NCBI GenBank assembly: GCA_021186555.1
Contig: JAJKFL010000003.1
Coordinates: 41,870,408 to 41,934,407, forward strand
DNA length: 64,000 bases
From: Reticulitermes speratus
Lineage: Eukaryota > Arthropoda > Insecta > Blattodea > Rhinotermitidae
Reading direction: 5' to 3'
The position numbers were made by a program, and so were the translations under genes. Of this stretch, positions 25,160 to 36,602 are shown in pieces. The notes beneath the pieces were generated by a model. The model did no database searches, was not told the origin of the DNA, and saw only the letters and a program-made list of their open reading frames with translations. The stretch's first letter is position 1; every line of letters starts with the position of its first letter.

Positions 25160-25885
25160 ACTACATGGTGTCAGAACCCATCCGACTACAGTCTGATGAT
25201 CAAGGTTTATGATCGATGTGGAACCACAATAAAGTGTCTGAAGTTTATTGTAGATGCAAATACCAAATTTCATCTTAAATCGATAAGCAGTTTCGTAGAG
25301 AAAATACGCAGGCGAAAAAAACCGATATGCAAAATACAGCCCATTTTCAGTTTTTTGTGTTTATGCATATAACGCAGAATAAATTCTCACGGTATCTTTG
25401 CAAAGTACAGGTTACCTGATAGAAACAATTTTTCCTCAAAACTCACATCCAGACCAGCGCATTTATAAAATTATGTTCGAATATTACATAACGTGATCAT
25501 AAGACAAATTTAACAAACGTAATTTTACTCCAGAATATCAGCAAGAATAACAAATGCATAGCGTTTCGTAATATGTTCTAACGTGTTACCTGGGTGAGAG
25601 CCTAATTCATTTTTATGAAGGAATGGACATATAGAGAGACAGGGAAAAGCTTTTAGGCATTGAAAACTTGTGTAATCATACACAGCGCGTCTTAACGCAG
25701 TCAGTTCAGAGTAAACCGCAGAGAGACAGTGTAAGTTTTGCAATAATAAATATGATTATCGCAAATAAATAAATAACAATTAACATGATAAAACTGAAGG
25801 AACTAAATACGTCAATATTGTTAGGAAAAGAAACTTATAATTTTCTGCTACACAGAGAAACCCCCACGGTCCTTTATCCCATTCA
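25160..25885. other. Spacer
   Basis: Begins with the downstream part of the hammerhead-like element (to about 25260). The rest has only a 72-codon minus frame with no recognised motif. Confidence 0.35.
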
Positions 25886-25886
25886 C

Positions 25887-26115
25887 ATGGATAAAGATTA
25901 TTCCGCCTAACACAACACTTTTATTGTTATTTTCAAACGCTACATGTTTCCATCGAAAACGATCATCATAAGGCGTTCTTCTACAAAATCTTAAAAATGT
26001 TACCTTGATTTTTAAGATTTTGTAGAAGAACGCCTGATGATGATCGTTTTCGATCGAAACATGTAGCGTTTGAAAATAACAATAAAAGTGTTGTGTTAGG
26101 CGGAATAATCTATAT
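25887..26115. mobile_element. Foldback element with hammerhead-like cores
   Basis: 229-bp inverted repeat. The arms (about 25887-25997 and 26008-26115) pair almost throughout, with only about 10 nt of loop near 26000. They include CTACAAAATCTTAAAAA and its complement, and the ends carry TTAGGCGGAATAATCT in the right arm. Each arm contains an outward-facing GAAACATGTAGCG. The right-arm core is intact; the left-arm core has CTTATGA in place of CTGATGA. No coding capacity. Confidence 0.8.
26028..26071 (+). ncRNA. Best hammerhead-ribozyme-like motif
   Basis: Order: GAACGC (helix I, 26028-26033), CTGATGA (26034-26040), T, GATCG-TTTT-CGATC (helix II, perfect 5 bp), GAA, ACATGT (26059-26064, self-complementary, possible helix III with a second molecule), A (putative cleavage after 26065), then GCGTTT (26066-26071), which pairs with GAACGC through 5 Watson-Crick pairs and one G-T. 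All three helices and both core strands are present. The extra T after CTGATGA is the one departure from the consensus. Confidence 0.55.
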
Positions 26116-26460
26116 GTGAAAGATGAATTGACACAGTGGGATGGATTCCATTAAACTGAGTTCCTTCCCCCGCACATAAGAACCCAAAATGGTATAATAA
26201 TAAGGCAATTCAATTCAATGTGCTCACACATCCTTCCTAGTTCACAGAGATACATTTTACTTCTACTGTCCCATCCACGCTGCATTCTTTCATGTCATCC
26301 TTTCCACACAGATTTTCTGATTGAAATTTATATTAATAATCTTTACTTTCTGATCAGTTATAGTTGCCACAAACACATACACACAGACATACACACGCCA
26401 TCTTTTATTGCATTGACTGCAAAGTGTCCAATTTCTGTGTATCGTCAAGTAAAATGCCGT

Positions 26461-26518
26461 TGAGATCGGCGCTCTTCTAGGATATTACGCGTAACATCCC
26501 AGAAGAGCGCCGATCTCA
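26461..26518. repeat. Near-perfect 58-bp palindrome
   Basis: The two 29-nt arms meet at ACG|CGT with no spacer and only two mismatches (TAGGATATTACG against CGTAACATCCCA). The flank ATCAACATCGCGGCGGAAGC is repeated at about 32877-32896, next to the inverted-repeat element at 32660. This looks like a deletion derivative of the same family. Confidence 0.85.
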
Positions 26519-26554
26519 TCAACATCGCGGCGGAAGCCTAAAATCAAGGTTAAA

Positions 26555-28240
26555 ACTCCATTGCACTCTGAGAACATTTTTATATGACGGTACGTAGTAT
26601 CAATAAACCCTTTTGTGAAATGAATGAATGAATAAATAGTAAGAATTAATAAGTATTTTTCAAATAGCAACAAATTATTGTTTACTTTGGGTCTAAGTGT
26701 GCTTCGTACTTGCTTCTTGCCTCTAGTACTACCAATCACCTGCAAACGTAATGTGCTTCATTTAGTTCATTCTGTCCTTTTCACATCACTTTATTTTTAA
26801 CTTCTTGTACATACATTACTTCTGGGTATTCTTGTCAATATCAGTATTATCATCCTCATCATCACAAGCTCCAGTTTCTCTCAGCTCCGTCATCTGTTCT
26901 TCCCACTTTATTAACTCTTGGTTACTGCCTTCTGTTTCAAAATATCTTCTGACACAATGCAGGCCTACAGAATGTACGGTGGCGGCAAGCTACAGTAAAG
27001 CCAGCACCTCACCACCATCTCCTTTACTTCTTCCACGTAACTAAGCCGATGCTGTGTTTTATCAAATGATTCTAGGAAAGTAACTTATCTGCATGTCAAA
27101 CTGCCTTCGGTTATGCCGCTGTCACGGCTTGGAAATAGAGGAAAGTTGAGTAATCCATGGAACATTCAACTTGACACCCTGGTTTCAAAATTCTGTCATG
27201 GTACAGCTTAAATGTATTGTACTGACAAACACTTTAGTAAATACTGCAGGTAGTTCGGTCTCATATCAAAATTGTATTTAGAGGCTGAACCTGGTTCTGA
27301 ACACTGCGGTTTAGTTGCCGGTGTTCTTCGCAATCTCAGAACTGTGTAAGAACACTGCAGCATTTTGTGGTTTACCCCCGCAACTCTACGGATAACAGTG
27401 CCACACAACAATTCACGGTATTTTCTTCAAACATCCTTTCCAACGTACAGTCCTTCCGCTTGATGTTATGTAACGTACATGCATTAAAAATCTTCGTTGA
27501 ATAAACTAATAATCAATAAATCAAGGTTTAAAATTTCATATGAAACACTGCCGAAAAACTGAAAAAAACTGATATGTGTATGTATTTTGCACAAAATTAA
27601 GTTTTAGGTTGTAGGTAATTCATAGTAATGTCCATATTGTTACATTTAACAAAATAAATAATATAACGTTTTTTTGTTAATCTCAAAGCAGACTTAGGAT
27701 AAAATAAGGCAACATTCAGTATATGATGATCTTGAGTATACCGATTAAGATAAACATTACAGTGATTATAATCAACTGGTAAGAACTACGAGGAATTTCC
27801 TAACCACTCCAGTAAATGAGTTGAGGCAAGCTGGGAGTACAAAACTTTCTAATTAGTTGTTACTAGGTTTAGACATTTATACTGTAATTTCACGATCTAC
27901 TTCGCTTCCCCCACCATGCAGGTTGTATACACATGCCAAAATGTTAACATCTTATCTCCTACTTCACTCTATCCATCGTTTCCTTGGTGTCGTAACTAAA
28001 TTACCAACTGATAATTTCAGTGTGATGCTGCAAACTTTCTAGAAAAATTTCTTAGCTTCTCCTTCAAGTAAATTTGAAATTATCAAATTAAGATCTATAA
28101 ATAAGTTCATATTGGTTTATGAGTAACAAATGGTTGAATATTATATTAATTACTTTAAAAAAGTTGTTCAACATTGAAAAATAAAAGTCACGAAATTGCT
28201 ACATGAAACTTTCAAATACGCTGTTTTACGAAGCTATGTA
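26555..28240. other. Spacer, no gene recognised
   Basis: Short frames only. AT-rich. No element ends were seen. Confidence 0.35.
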
Positions 28241-28245
28241 CTTAC

Positions 28246-28374
28246 CTGATCTCTGCGGCAAACAATTATTAATTTAAGTTACCTAATTCTTCAGAATTAC
28301 TGGTCATCCCCGACAAAAAAGTTAAGAAAAACACTCTTCCGGGGAACATGACGCTGAACATAGTTACGTCAGTG
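28246..28374 (-). other. Candidate exon, minus strand (129 nt)
   Basis: A strong acceptor, TTTTACACTTCTCTCGCAG, ends at 28375. A strong donor, AGATCAG|GTAAGTAC, starts at 28245. One frame is open from the acceptor until shortly before the donor and includes MFSVMFPGRVFFLTFLSGMT, a hydrophobic start that could be a signal peptide; it then meets TAA. So the segment would be non-coding, or a final coding stretch, or would use the internal GTAACT as donor. No homology was recognised. Confidence 0.3.
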
Positions 28375-28559
28375 CTGCGAGAGAAGTGTAAAATTGAAAG
28401 ACACGTCATTACATTATGCGGAAGAGAAGAGCCTTGATACCTAACATCATTATTCTTGTCATGTTCAGGTACTTAAAGTTTTAGAACTGTAGTTCGAAAA
28501 TTAATCATACCAAATATATAACTATTAATCTAAATTTACAAATAACGTTACGAGAAACA

Positions 28560-30685
28560 AACCACGCAAAGACATCAATAGCAGCACAGTCTCAATGTGC
28601 ATCTTCTTGTACATGCACAGATGACAGTAAAGTCATCATATTAGACCTCGACACGTGACGAGCCGTGCACAAACTGAAAGTATACACGTGCGCACACCTA
28701 CAAAAGGAAAAGTTATTTTTGTTCTATTTTAACTAAACTTCGGACGCATCAAAAGTTGTTCAGGGTGCACAACATCGACAAACAAGAATAAGTTTTCGAC
28801 TTTTATAAAAGGCCGGAATTTCTGCACCAACTAAGTTTACTATCTTTGACGAGTCGCTGGAGTGGCCAACACGTTTTAAATGCGTGACATTGCTATGACC
28901 ACACCTAAAGAAAGCGAATGTCGTTGTGAACATCCTTGAACTTGAAACCTTCCTCCATCAAAACACACAATTTCTCACATTACTTGCTCCTCGTATTACG
29001 CGATTAAGCAAGAATCACTTATATTGAGTTGCTTTACTGGAAGCTACGGTTAAGGATAATACTAGAGAAAGGAGAAGAGGAAGGTGGATGAAAGACAAAG
29101 GAAGAAACACTGGGATGTGGAGAATGCGGACGGGGAAGTCTTGTATTTCAAATTACTAAAACTTCGATTCTTAATCTTGTTGAAAGCTTTCCTGGTTTAG
29201 TTGCTGGATGGTATGTTGGAAGGGGGTGTTTGTTTTAGACGCGGCACCAATATCTTGAATAGTGCAGGCAAACACGTACAAAGTAATTGGTAAGGTGGTA
29301 GCAGCGGAACTTAGATGAGAAGGGAATGGAGCAAAGAAACTGTGAGAGAGCGAAGAACAAAAAAGAGAGAGATGGTTTTATAAAAACAAGAAGAATGGTG
29401 GAAGAAAGTGCTGTAGTGTGACTGAAACAGAAAGCCCTTCAATTTGGAAACTAGAAGATTTTGCTTTTTTACCTCCATCACCTGTTTCCAGCTCTTTCTT
29501 TCTTTTAAATTTTCTCTTGGGTGTATATACAATGAAGTGCTGAAAAGAGAAACGAGACAGAAAAAGGGAATCTACTTATATTTCTCGTTCTCTTTCCTTC
29601 ACGCGAGCCTTCTCTCCCCACTCTACTTTGTAATTGGTTGTTACTTGAAGATTAAAACACTCTTACATCGTAACAAAGACTTCAATCTACTTCCATTGAC
29701 TATATTTTCTTTTCTCTTTCATGTTGCTATAAAGCAAGACAATTTGCGTCACTTTAAAATGGCTGTTAAAAGAAAGTTAAGTTTCCTTCCGTTTTAAGTT
29801 CTGCTTCAATTCCGTTCCTGAATTCACTTTAACCGGGAAATAAACTTGAGCAGTATATACATTACCATAATTTATTCTGCACGAGATAGTATTCAACGCT
29901 AAGAGCCTGTATTTATAGCTGTATTACTCGTATTACGACCCTGACGACATATTATTTACTTCATATTTACCTGTATTTTCAAGTTTGATGTGTAGAGCAT
30001 GTAACCCCTGGAGACTAAGATTAAGGTAAATTAGACATAAGGACAGCTCGTACCGCGCAGTAAACACTATCCGTTTCTGTCGAAAAACCACTCAGTGAAT
30101 ATTGTACAGGGAAAAAATCGTCACTTTTTCAGAAATCCTTAGAGGACAGACAAACGCACTCCGTGGTATACTCATTAAAAGTGAGTTAATAAGGTTTAAC
30201 AATTTTCATTTTCTAGGACTCTATCTTCAGCCAGATGAATCTATTGCACACCTCACAAACTACACTGCCAAGATCCGTCTTAATCTTATGTCATGAACGC
30301 CTATTTTGCTCCATCGCTTTCTTCGTGGGAAATTGTTAAATGTGTGCATTCGGCATATTAACCTCATATTCAAGTGAAATGAAAACATACCTATAACACT
30401 TTCAGGTAGAAAGCAACAAGTAACAGAAAAGTTTTATACGTATGAAGCTAAACACAAAATAAATATTACATGTGTACATAACTTTCTTCTCAACTACGAT
30501 AAATACATTTTTCTAAGTTTGCAAAACAGTGATTTTATATCCAATTATCGACATTTAGCAATACATGATAAGAAATGTAAGTTAGTTTTCGAATTTTATT
30601 TTTTTTGTAGTTCCTCAGTAACCCCCTGTTCACTAACAACAGAACAAATGGACGGTAATAATGTCACTGTCATGGTGTATCACTT
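28560..30685. other. Spacer, possibly upstream of a minus-strand exon
   Basis: Contains two CACGTG-type E-boxes (about 28652 and 28686) and a TATAAAAGG at about 28805 on the plus strand, not tied to any transcript. The frames at 29311-29797 are simple-sequence-like. I cannot call a promoter. Confidence 0.25.
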
Positions 30686-30688
30686 ATA

Positions 30689-30944
30689 TTTTTTTTTTCC
30701 ATAGCGCAACAGCCCCTTGTGACCCAGGGCCTTCTCATTATCGAGGCTTCACGATGACATTCAGACACACCACAATCGATAGGACTCCTTGGATGAGTGA
30801 TCAGCCCAACGCAGAGACCTCTACCTGACAACACACAACACTCACGACAGACATCCATGTCCCCGATGCGTTTGGAACACACAATCCCAGCAAGCGAACG
30901 GCCGTAGACCCACGCCTTAGACCGTTCGGCCACTGGCATCGGCG
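30689..30944 (-). mobile_element. SINE family A, second copy
   Basis: Minus-strand copy with a T run (30689-30698) as the A tail, the family A body and a Leu/Ser-type tRNA-like head (CCTTAGACCGTTCGGCCACTG on the plus strand). The flanks GTGTATCACTTATA and GTGTCATTTATATA look like an imperfect target duplication. It is more diverged than the copy at 537-826. Confidence 0.85.
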
Positions 30945-31497
30945 TGTCATTTATATATACACTAAATACTAATAATACTAAACACTAAATTCACAAGAAA
31001 TGAAACCACTCTTCTTATAGTAACTTCCGTAATGAGAAGTGTCATTCTTTTCGTAATCTCACGCATATTTACAGGCTGACTGAGCAATGCGGTTCGGAAC
31101 ACTTCAGATCAAATTCAGATAAGGCAAAACTACAATAAATAACCTTATTTTGTAAGTCACGTGAAGTGTATAGCACATTACACTCCATCATTCCTTTCCA
31201 TCAAGACTGACCCTCAGCACTGCCATTACAGTTCTTATTGAAATAATGGTGGCTGAACTGAAATATTTATTTTCTGGTTTAATATTAGTCACTCCGTGCA
31301 TTGTGCCTGCAATCATTAATTTACACCAACATACTCGTATGCACACAACATAACTACATGTTATACACAAACTTCAACCATCCTACATATTTCAGCGATA
31401 AATCGCCATCCTCAGCGATACGTAAATGCAAAGGAATATGTAATATTAATACATCAATCCCACATATCCGATGTTAAAGTATAATAGGTTTACAGCT

Positions 31498-31722
31498 GGT
31501 ATTTGTCATTGGAATTTTTCATTGACATAATCGTTTCGGTCAGTCGACTCAGTTTCTACCAGAAATGAGTACCAGACGTATTTCCTGGGAGGTAAAGGCG
31601 GCCGGTGCGTAGGGCTGACAACCTTACCACATTCACGTGCCGATTGTCTATCTGGGAGCCTCAACCTACTGGAACCCTAAGGGTCTGTCCAGACCTGTAA
31701 TGGGATTGCTTTACCTATTTAT
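31498..31722 (+). mobile_element. SINE family B inside a foldback element
   Basis: Starts at TTTGTCATTGGAATTTTTCA, just after the head, and runs to the 3' end GTAATGGGATTGCTTTACC. The tRNA-like head is missing. Its position between the arms dates it as younger than the foldback element. Confidence 0.8.
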
Positions 31723-31798
31723 TTTATATATTTTATATTTTAACGCTGATATATGTGAGACTGAATTATTAACATTATATATTCCTTTGCACTGACGT

Positions 31799-31838
31799 CT
31801 CCCTGACGATGGCGATTTATCGCTGAAACATGTAGGAG
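31799..31838 (+). ncRNA. Hammerhead-like motif, right arm
   Basis: CTCC (helix I), CTGACGA (31803-31809), T, GGCGAT-TT-ATCGCT (helix II, 6 pairs with one G-T), GAA, ACATGT, A, then GGAG (31835-31838), complementary to CTCC. Helix I directly abuts the core, as in real hammerheads. The left-arm counterpart (minus, 31384-31415) has CTGAGGA and GAAATATGTA. Confidence 0.5.
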
Positions 31839-32659
31839 TGTTGAAGTTTGTGTAAAACATGTAGTTATATTGTGTGCTTATGTGGGTGTATATAAATGAT
31901 TTATTTTCTGAGTCACATTACAGACTAGTGATCTGCCTGCTAACATCACGTTTTCTGCACTGCACATCCGTTATACTGTTAATAAAGCGTTAATCTTAAA
32001 TTCTATATTATTTGGTGGCTGAACTGAACGAGCCTGAATCAACTGACAAAGGGAACAAAAGGAATTTAGTGAAATATTAAGTACTGAACCAATCACATAA
32101 AAACGGCATGAACACGAACATGTTCTGTTAATTTCAAAAGTACACCCTTACAAACGATAGACAAAGTATTTCTCATGGTGTTGCACATGTTGCTACAGAT
32201 TCTGGCCATTAATTCGAAGTCAAGTGCAATTTGGATTTTCAAACAAACTTGGCCGCAATCCATTAGACAGGAGATTAATTTATATCTCATGAAACGAGTT
32301 GCGAATATAGGTAAAAGCATTATAAGCAAATACAATCATCAAAGAGAAGTTGTATAATGCGCCTCTACACAGTTGGAGGGCGGCAGAATGTTAGGTCAGA
32401 CGCAGTGCATGAGCGAGTGAAATCAGGCCAGACAGACAAACCGACAGACATATTACAGTAGACACAGACTGAAAAACAATTAAAAATGTGACCTAACCTA
32501 GTTTTATACGTACTACGTACTATATCTTAGACCTGTGAACTACGGATCGAAACATTTTGTTATATTTTCCCACTAAAATCTGGAACTAAAATTCCAAGCG
32601 TTTTTAAGACCCCAAAATATTAATGACCAAAACAGACGAAGTTGTGGAAAATTAATGAA

Positions 32660-32912
32660 TTCTGCGGTCTTCTGGGGTATGACGCGGCGTCGTGTGGTAA
32701 TTGTTTACCAACGTTTCGGGACAACGTATCGGTCCCATCCTGACGGATCAAGAGTCCGAGTAGGAAAAACTCGGGACTCTTGACCCGTGAGGACGGGACC
32801 TATACGTTGTCCCGAAACGTCGGTAAACAATTACCACACGGCGCCGCGTAATAGCCCAGAAGACCGCAGATGTCATCAACATCGCGGCGGAAGCCTGAAA
32901 TCAAGGACAGAA
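32660..32912. mobile_element. Inverted-repeat element, Penelope-like motif decayed
   Basis: The arms TCTGCGGTCTTCTGGGGTAT...GTGTGGTAATTGTTTACC and GGTAAACAATTACCACACGG...GCCCAGAAGACCGCAGA are inverted copies around an AGTCCGAGTAGGAAAAACTCGGGACT centre. Each arm has GGGAC...GTCCCGAAACGT, like helix II plus GAAAC, but the CTGANGA box is mutated (GTCAGGA / GTGAGGA). It shares its right flank with the palindrome at 26461. Confidence 0.7.
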
Positions 32913-33062
32913 AATTAAGTATAAAGAGAAAGGTTAAAGAAGCGGTAATGTTCTTGCAGCTCGCAAAGTAACCACTAACGACCTGACGATACTCGCATAT
33001 TGGACGCAGGATATCGTTAAATAAGCAAACAGAAAACACAAACCATTTTAAGCTACACGATC

Positions 33063-33240
33063 AGGCCTACGTGCACGGACTGGCACAGATGAGAGGCGGA
33101 GGTATAACTCCAACCCATTCGCAATCCGGCGGTGGAAGGTGGGTGGTCAGTATCACGCTCCGACCGTTCCCCCGGGGAAAGACGCGGTCCCGATTATACA
33201 GAAGGCTGGTTGGGCATCGGGGCCTTTCTGGATGACATTA
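33063..33240 (-). mobile_element. SINE family C, decayed copy
   Basis: GGCGGAGGTATAACTCCAAC, GGAAGGTGGGTGGTCA, CACGCTCCGACCG, CGGTCCCGATTATACAGAAGG and GCATCGGGGCC follow family C on the minus strand. The head is lost. Confidence 0.7.
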
Positions 33241-35925
33241 AAAATCTCGCTTCCACCGGGATGAATTAATGACATACAATCTTAATAATACAATATCAAT
33301 TTCCGAAACATAACTCTTTGGACTAGTTCTAATTTCCATCGCCTTACTTTGTCGTCCAGAATATAGTTATTAACGTGAAAAGAAAAGGAGCAGAGAGGCA
33401 GACATTTATTTTGTTTACAAAATAGCAATGCACCATTACAAATCACACAACGGACGTATAGTTCTGAAAAAATTGAAGGACCGAAAAATATGTACCAATT
33501 GTGCAGCACTCGTAGAATGAACAAACGTACTTGAAGTACAATGAAGTTTGCTACGTAAACCTTCATTGCATGTTGAAAATTCCGAGGAAGTCCGTTCAAG
33601 GCACGAACCCACTCTCTTTAGCTCTAAGCTCACAGGCTGCATGAGGCCAGCTGCCACCACAATCTTGGATAAAAGTCAATGTTTTTATTTGTCTCTTTGT
33701 TTGTTGTTTACTTGTTTCACTCTGCCTTTAACTTCTTCTATTGGTCATTCCTTCGTTCTCCCGTCTTTCTACACGTCTTTTCCCCATTTCTTTCTTTCTT
33801 TCTTCTTTTCAACATTTTAGCCTACGGCTACAATTACTGCTTAATTCAGAAGTTCATATTGAAGTTCGTAAATTGAATACCTGCTTAAGGAAACGCACTC
33901 ATAAAATACGTGGCAGTCTGTTGCAGTGTTGTCTTCAGCAAGAAAGAAAAGTCAGTTTTCCTCACCAGATATCAGCTGCAACATAATTATTTCCTAATAT
34001 CACTCTAAGGAAATCGGTACCAGCCTTCAGCCCAAGAATTTACTGTATGTTCGTCGTGTAATTTGCTAACAGTTTGTATGATAGTGCCTACGCAGGCCTG
34101 CTGTGTATTTATATCAGCATGTTCCTAGTTCACACTGCAAACGTTATTACGTTGTTATTCGATGTTTCCACATTTAAAATAAATATTTATAACAACGTTA
34201 CAGCACACGCAGTTAATTTAACTTGTTTTTCACGTTGTTACATGTTGTTACCATAAACGTCGATACGCGGTAAATACACGTAAACAGCTAATGGCAGATT
34301 CCAATTTTTGAGGATATCAGGAGGGGACAATCACGTGCCTGGGGACGATTTCGCATGTATAGGGTCCAATGGGTGGTCAGAACACTGCTCCGTATTCAGG
34401 ATACCCTGAGTTTGACTCCCGGTCTAAAGAGTACCCTAAAGTGTGCCTTCACCTTTTCGTCCTTCTCTGTTTCCATTATCATAAAGTCATCCAGCCACCT
34501 GATATTATAGGCCTATATCTGTAACTAACGAAAGTTGAAAAAGCGTCATTAAATCATTGGTAATCATGTATAAGAGTACGTAGACGCACCCACACACACA
34601 CCCAGGCCTGCTTTCCTCATATCTACACAAATTCATAGGAAAGATGGAGGCATGCGTATATACGCACATTATCTTAGAAACACGCAGTCAGTCATATTTG
34701 TAGCTATCCCACTGATAAAATTATGATCATCGTTACGGTACAGATCCCTTTGTGAGAAGCTGACAGTCACTACGTTGGTCCAAATTCCCTCTAAATTATG
34801 GAACCAAACGGTTGAATGTGTTTCGCACGAGTCCATTAATGACCATATCTTAACCATGCACCTCCTGTCCACACCCCATTATTTAAATATCCATCTAATG
34901 GTACCCTCCCATCTACACTTAACAAATTGCCTATTTTTTCAGGTTTTCAGCCTAAAATCTTGTAACACTTTTACCACTTGTACTATCCCTGCCACAAGAT
35001 TCACCTAACGCCCTTATCCATTTTCTCGTCTTAATAATAGTCCTGCTGCGTAAACATCACAATCACCAATGTCTTCATTACATAGACATTTTATTCTTCT
35101 AGTCCAATCAATTTATGATCTTGGATTAGGCAATCAATCTTTTACAATATTTCTTGCTACTTTTAACTTCTTTCCTGTTACTGATCTAGCACAAAGCTTA
35201 TGCTCATATTAACGGTGTAGCTTTATTACACCTGCAAGTGAATAGTTAATATAAAACTGGAAACAAACTAGACGTGTTGCTGATTCTTATACCCAACAAG
35301 GCAATCTGTACTGAAACCACACAGTAATCACTCTGGGCGAAACCGCAATACGAAACCACATCAAAGGCGAGGACATAGCACTAGCTTCAAACCCCAGCCC
35401 TTTGAATACTTCAACCCCTCCCCCCACAACAATCCCCCAAGCACCCCCTACCCCTTTCAACGCACATTATTTGACTGCAGCAGCGGCCCTTAAACTACAG
35501 CGCATATGCACGCAGACCGACCAATGAAATGAGAGCTTATACTATGACGTACCGCAAACTTCAATCCCCTTCACCTCACTGTACCCAGAAAGGGATGATA
35601 GGTTTTTAATTGCGGTTTAATCTCAAACCCAAAAAGAAAGGGTGTTTGTATATATGGGAACGGAACAATAGGTATGAGATTAAATATTGTATTGGCAGGG
35701 AAAGCAGAGAGAAAGGGGGCACACCATAAAGTTATAAGCTTCAACAGGGCTACCAAGTGTCACTTCTAAGTGGCTGGCTTTTCAGAAGGTTAAATTCTGT
35801 AGAAATAAAGTGTAGAGCATCTATTTTGTTTCAGAACATATATGGGCTTCACATATCTAACGAACCGAACAACCAACTAATTCCATCTACAGAGTTCTTA
35901 TTCAGAAGCTAAAAGTTACTCAGCC
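33241..35925. other. Spacer, weak tRNA-like relic
   Basis: At about 34370-34430 the plus strand has a possible A box and GAGTTTGACTCCCGG as a B-box-like string, perhaps an old SINE. The frames at 33282-33986 are short and overlapping. No gene is supported. Confidence 0.3.
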
Positions 35926-35929
35926 AGTC

Positions 35930-36110
35930 AACAAATTCTCTGCATTTTACGGAACTCAGAGGTTCATTATGGCCTTCACATGAGCTTGCCACTGCTCCTT
36001 GTGCTGAGCCAGACGAAATCAGTCCTCAATTTCCATCCTTTTTCTTTAACATAATCTTTAATATTATCATGCCATCTACATTTAAAACCTTCCAAGCAGT
36101 CACATTCCTT
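35930..36110 (-). pseudogene. LINE ORF2 C-terminal tail (fragment)
   Basis: The minus strand encodes CRWHDNIKDYVKEKGWK and, after a frameshift, AQHKEQWQAHVKAIMNL. These match the R-W-x-D-N-I...L-A-Q...W-x-A-x-V...M-N-L tail seen at 13310 and 49040. Dead copy. Confidence 0.65.
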
Positions 36111-36124
36111 TAGATTAGGATAAC

Positions 36125-36300
36125 TAAGTGGTCAACTTAACACCCCGGTCGTTTTACATCCGGAAAACAACTACAGTACCCAATGCATAAAACGTTTGGT
36201 GGGTTCTACGGGCTGTCTGGACATTTTGGAGAAGAGAAATATTCCTTTCAGGGATTCGGAACCCGGACCGTCCAGCCCGTAGCCTAGACACTACAAAAAC
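36125..36300 (-). mobile_element. SINE family C with tRNA-like head
   Basis: AACTAAGTGGTCAACTTAAC, CACCCCGGTCG and, at the far end, CGGACCGTCCAGCCCGTAGC, which is the complement of the family C head (compare about 1276-1295). Internally shortened. Confidence 0.65.
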
Positions 36301-36602
36301 TACGTTATCACGACTCCTCAGTTATGTACTACTTTTCCGAATAAATATTTTAAGGCTCTGAACATTGTATAAACTACTACTGATATTGGAGCTTCCCACA
36401 AAAACCGAGGAATGTCATCCGTTAAGGAAGTAAGGCATAAATACGATGAGTAGTTTGGTAATTTTTGTTGTTATTCATACCGTACATATTCTTACAATTA
36501 ATACATCAACCAATTTATGCACTTAGTAAAATATATTCAAGAACAAGTATAAAACTCCTGCATGTTTCGGCACCGTTGTGCCATCATCAGGTAGTTATTC
36601 AG

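Larger units (their letters stand above)
31340..31882. mobile_element. Foldback element interrupted by a SINE
   Basis: Long inverted arms: left about 31340-31490, right about 31735-31882. GCACACAACATAACTACATG at the left matches the complement of CATGTAGTTATATTGTGTGC at the right. The arms also share TCCTTTGCA and GATGGCGATTTATCGCTGAAA. A family B SINE occupies the centre. Hammerhead-like cores lie in both arms (31384-31415 minus, 31799-31838 plus). Confidence 0.8.

Noticed and set aside
28800..28840. TATAAAAGG as a promoter TATA box
   Set aside because: No initiator at the expected distance and no transcript or exon on the plus strand beside it.
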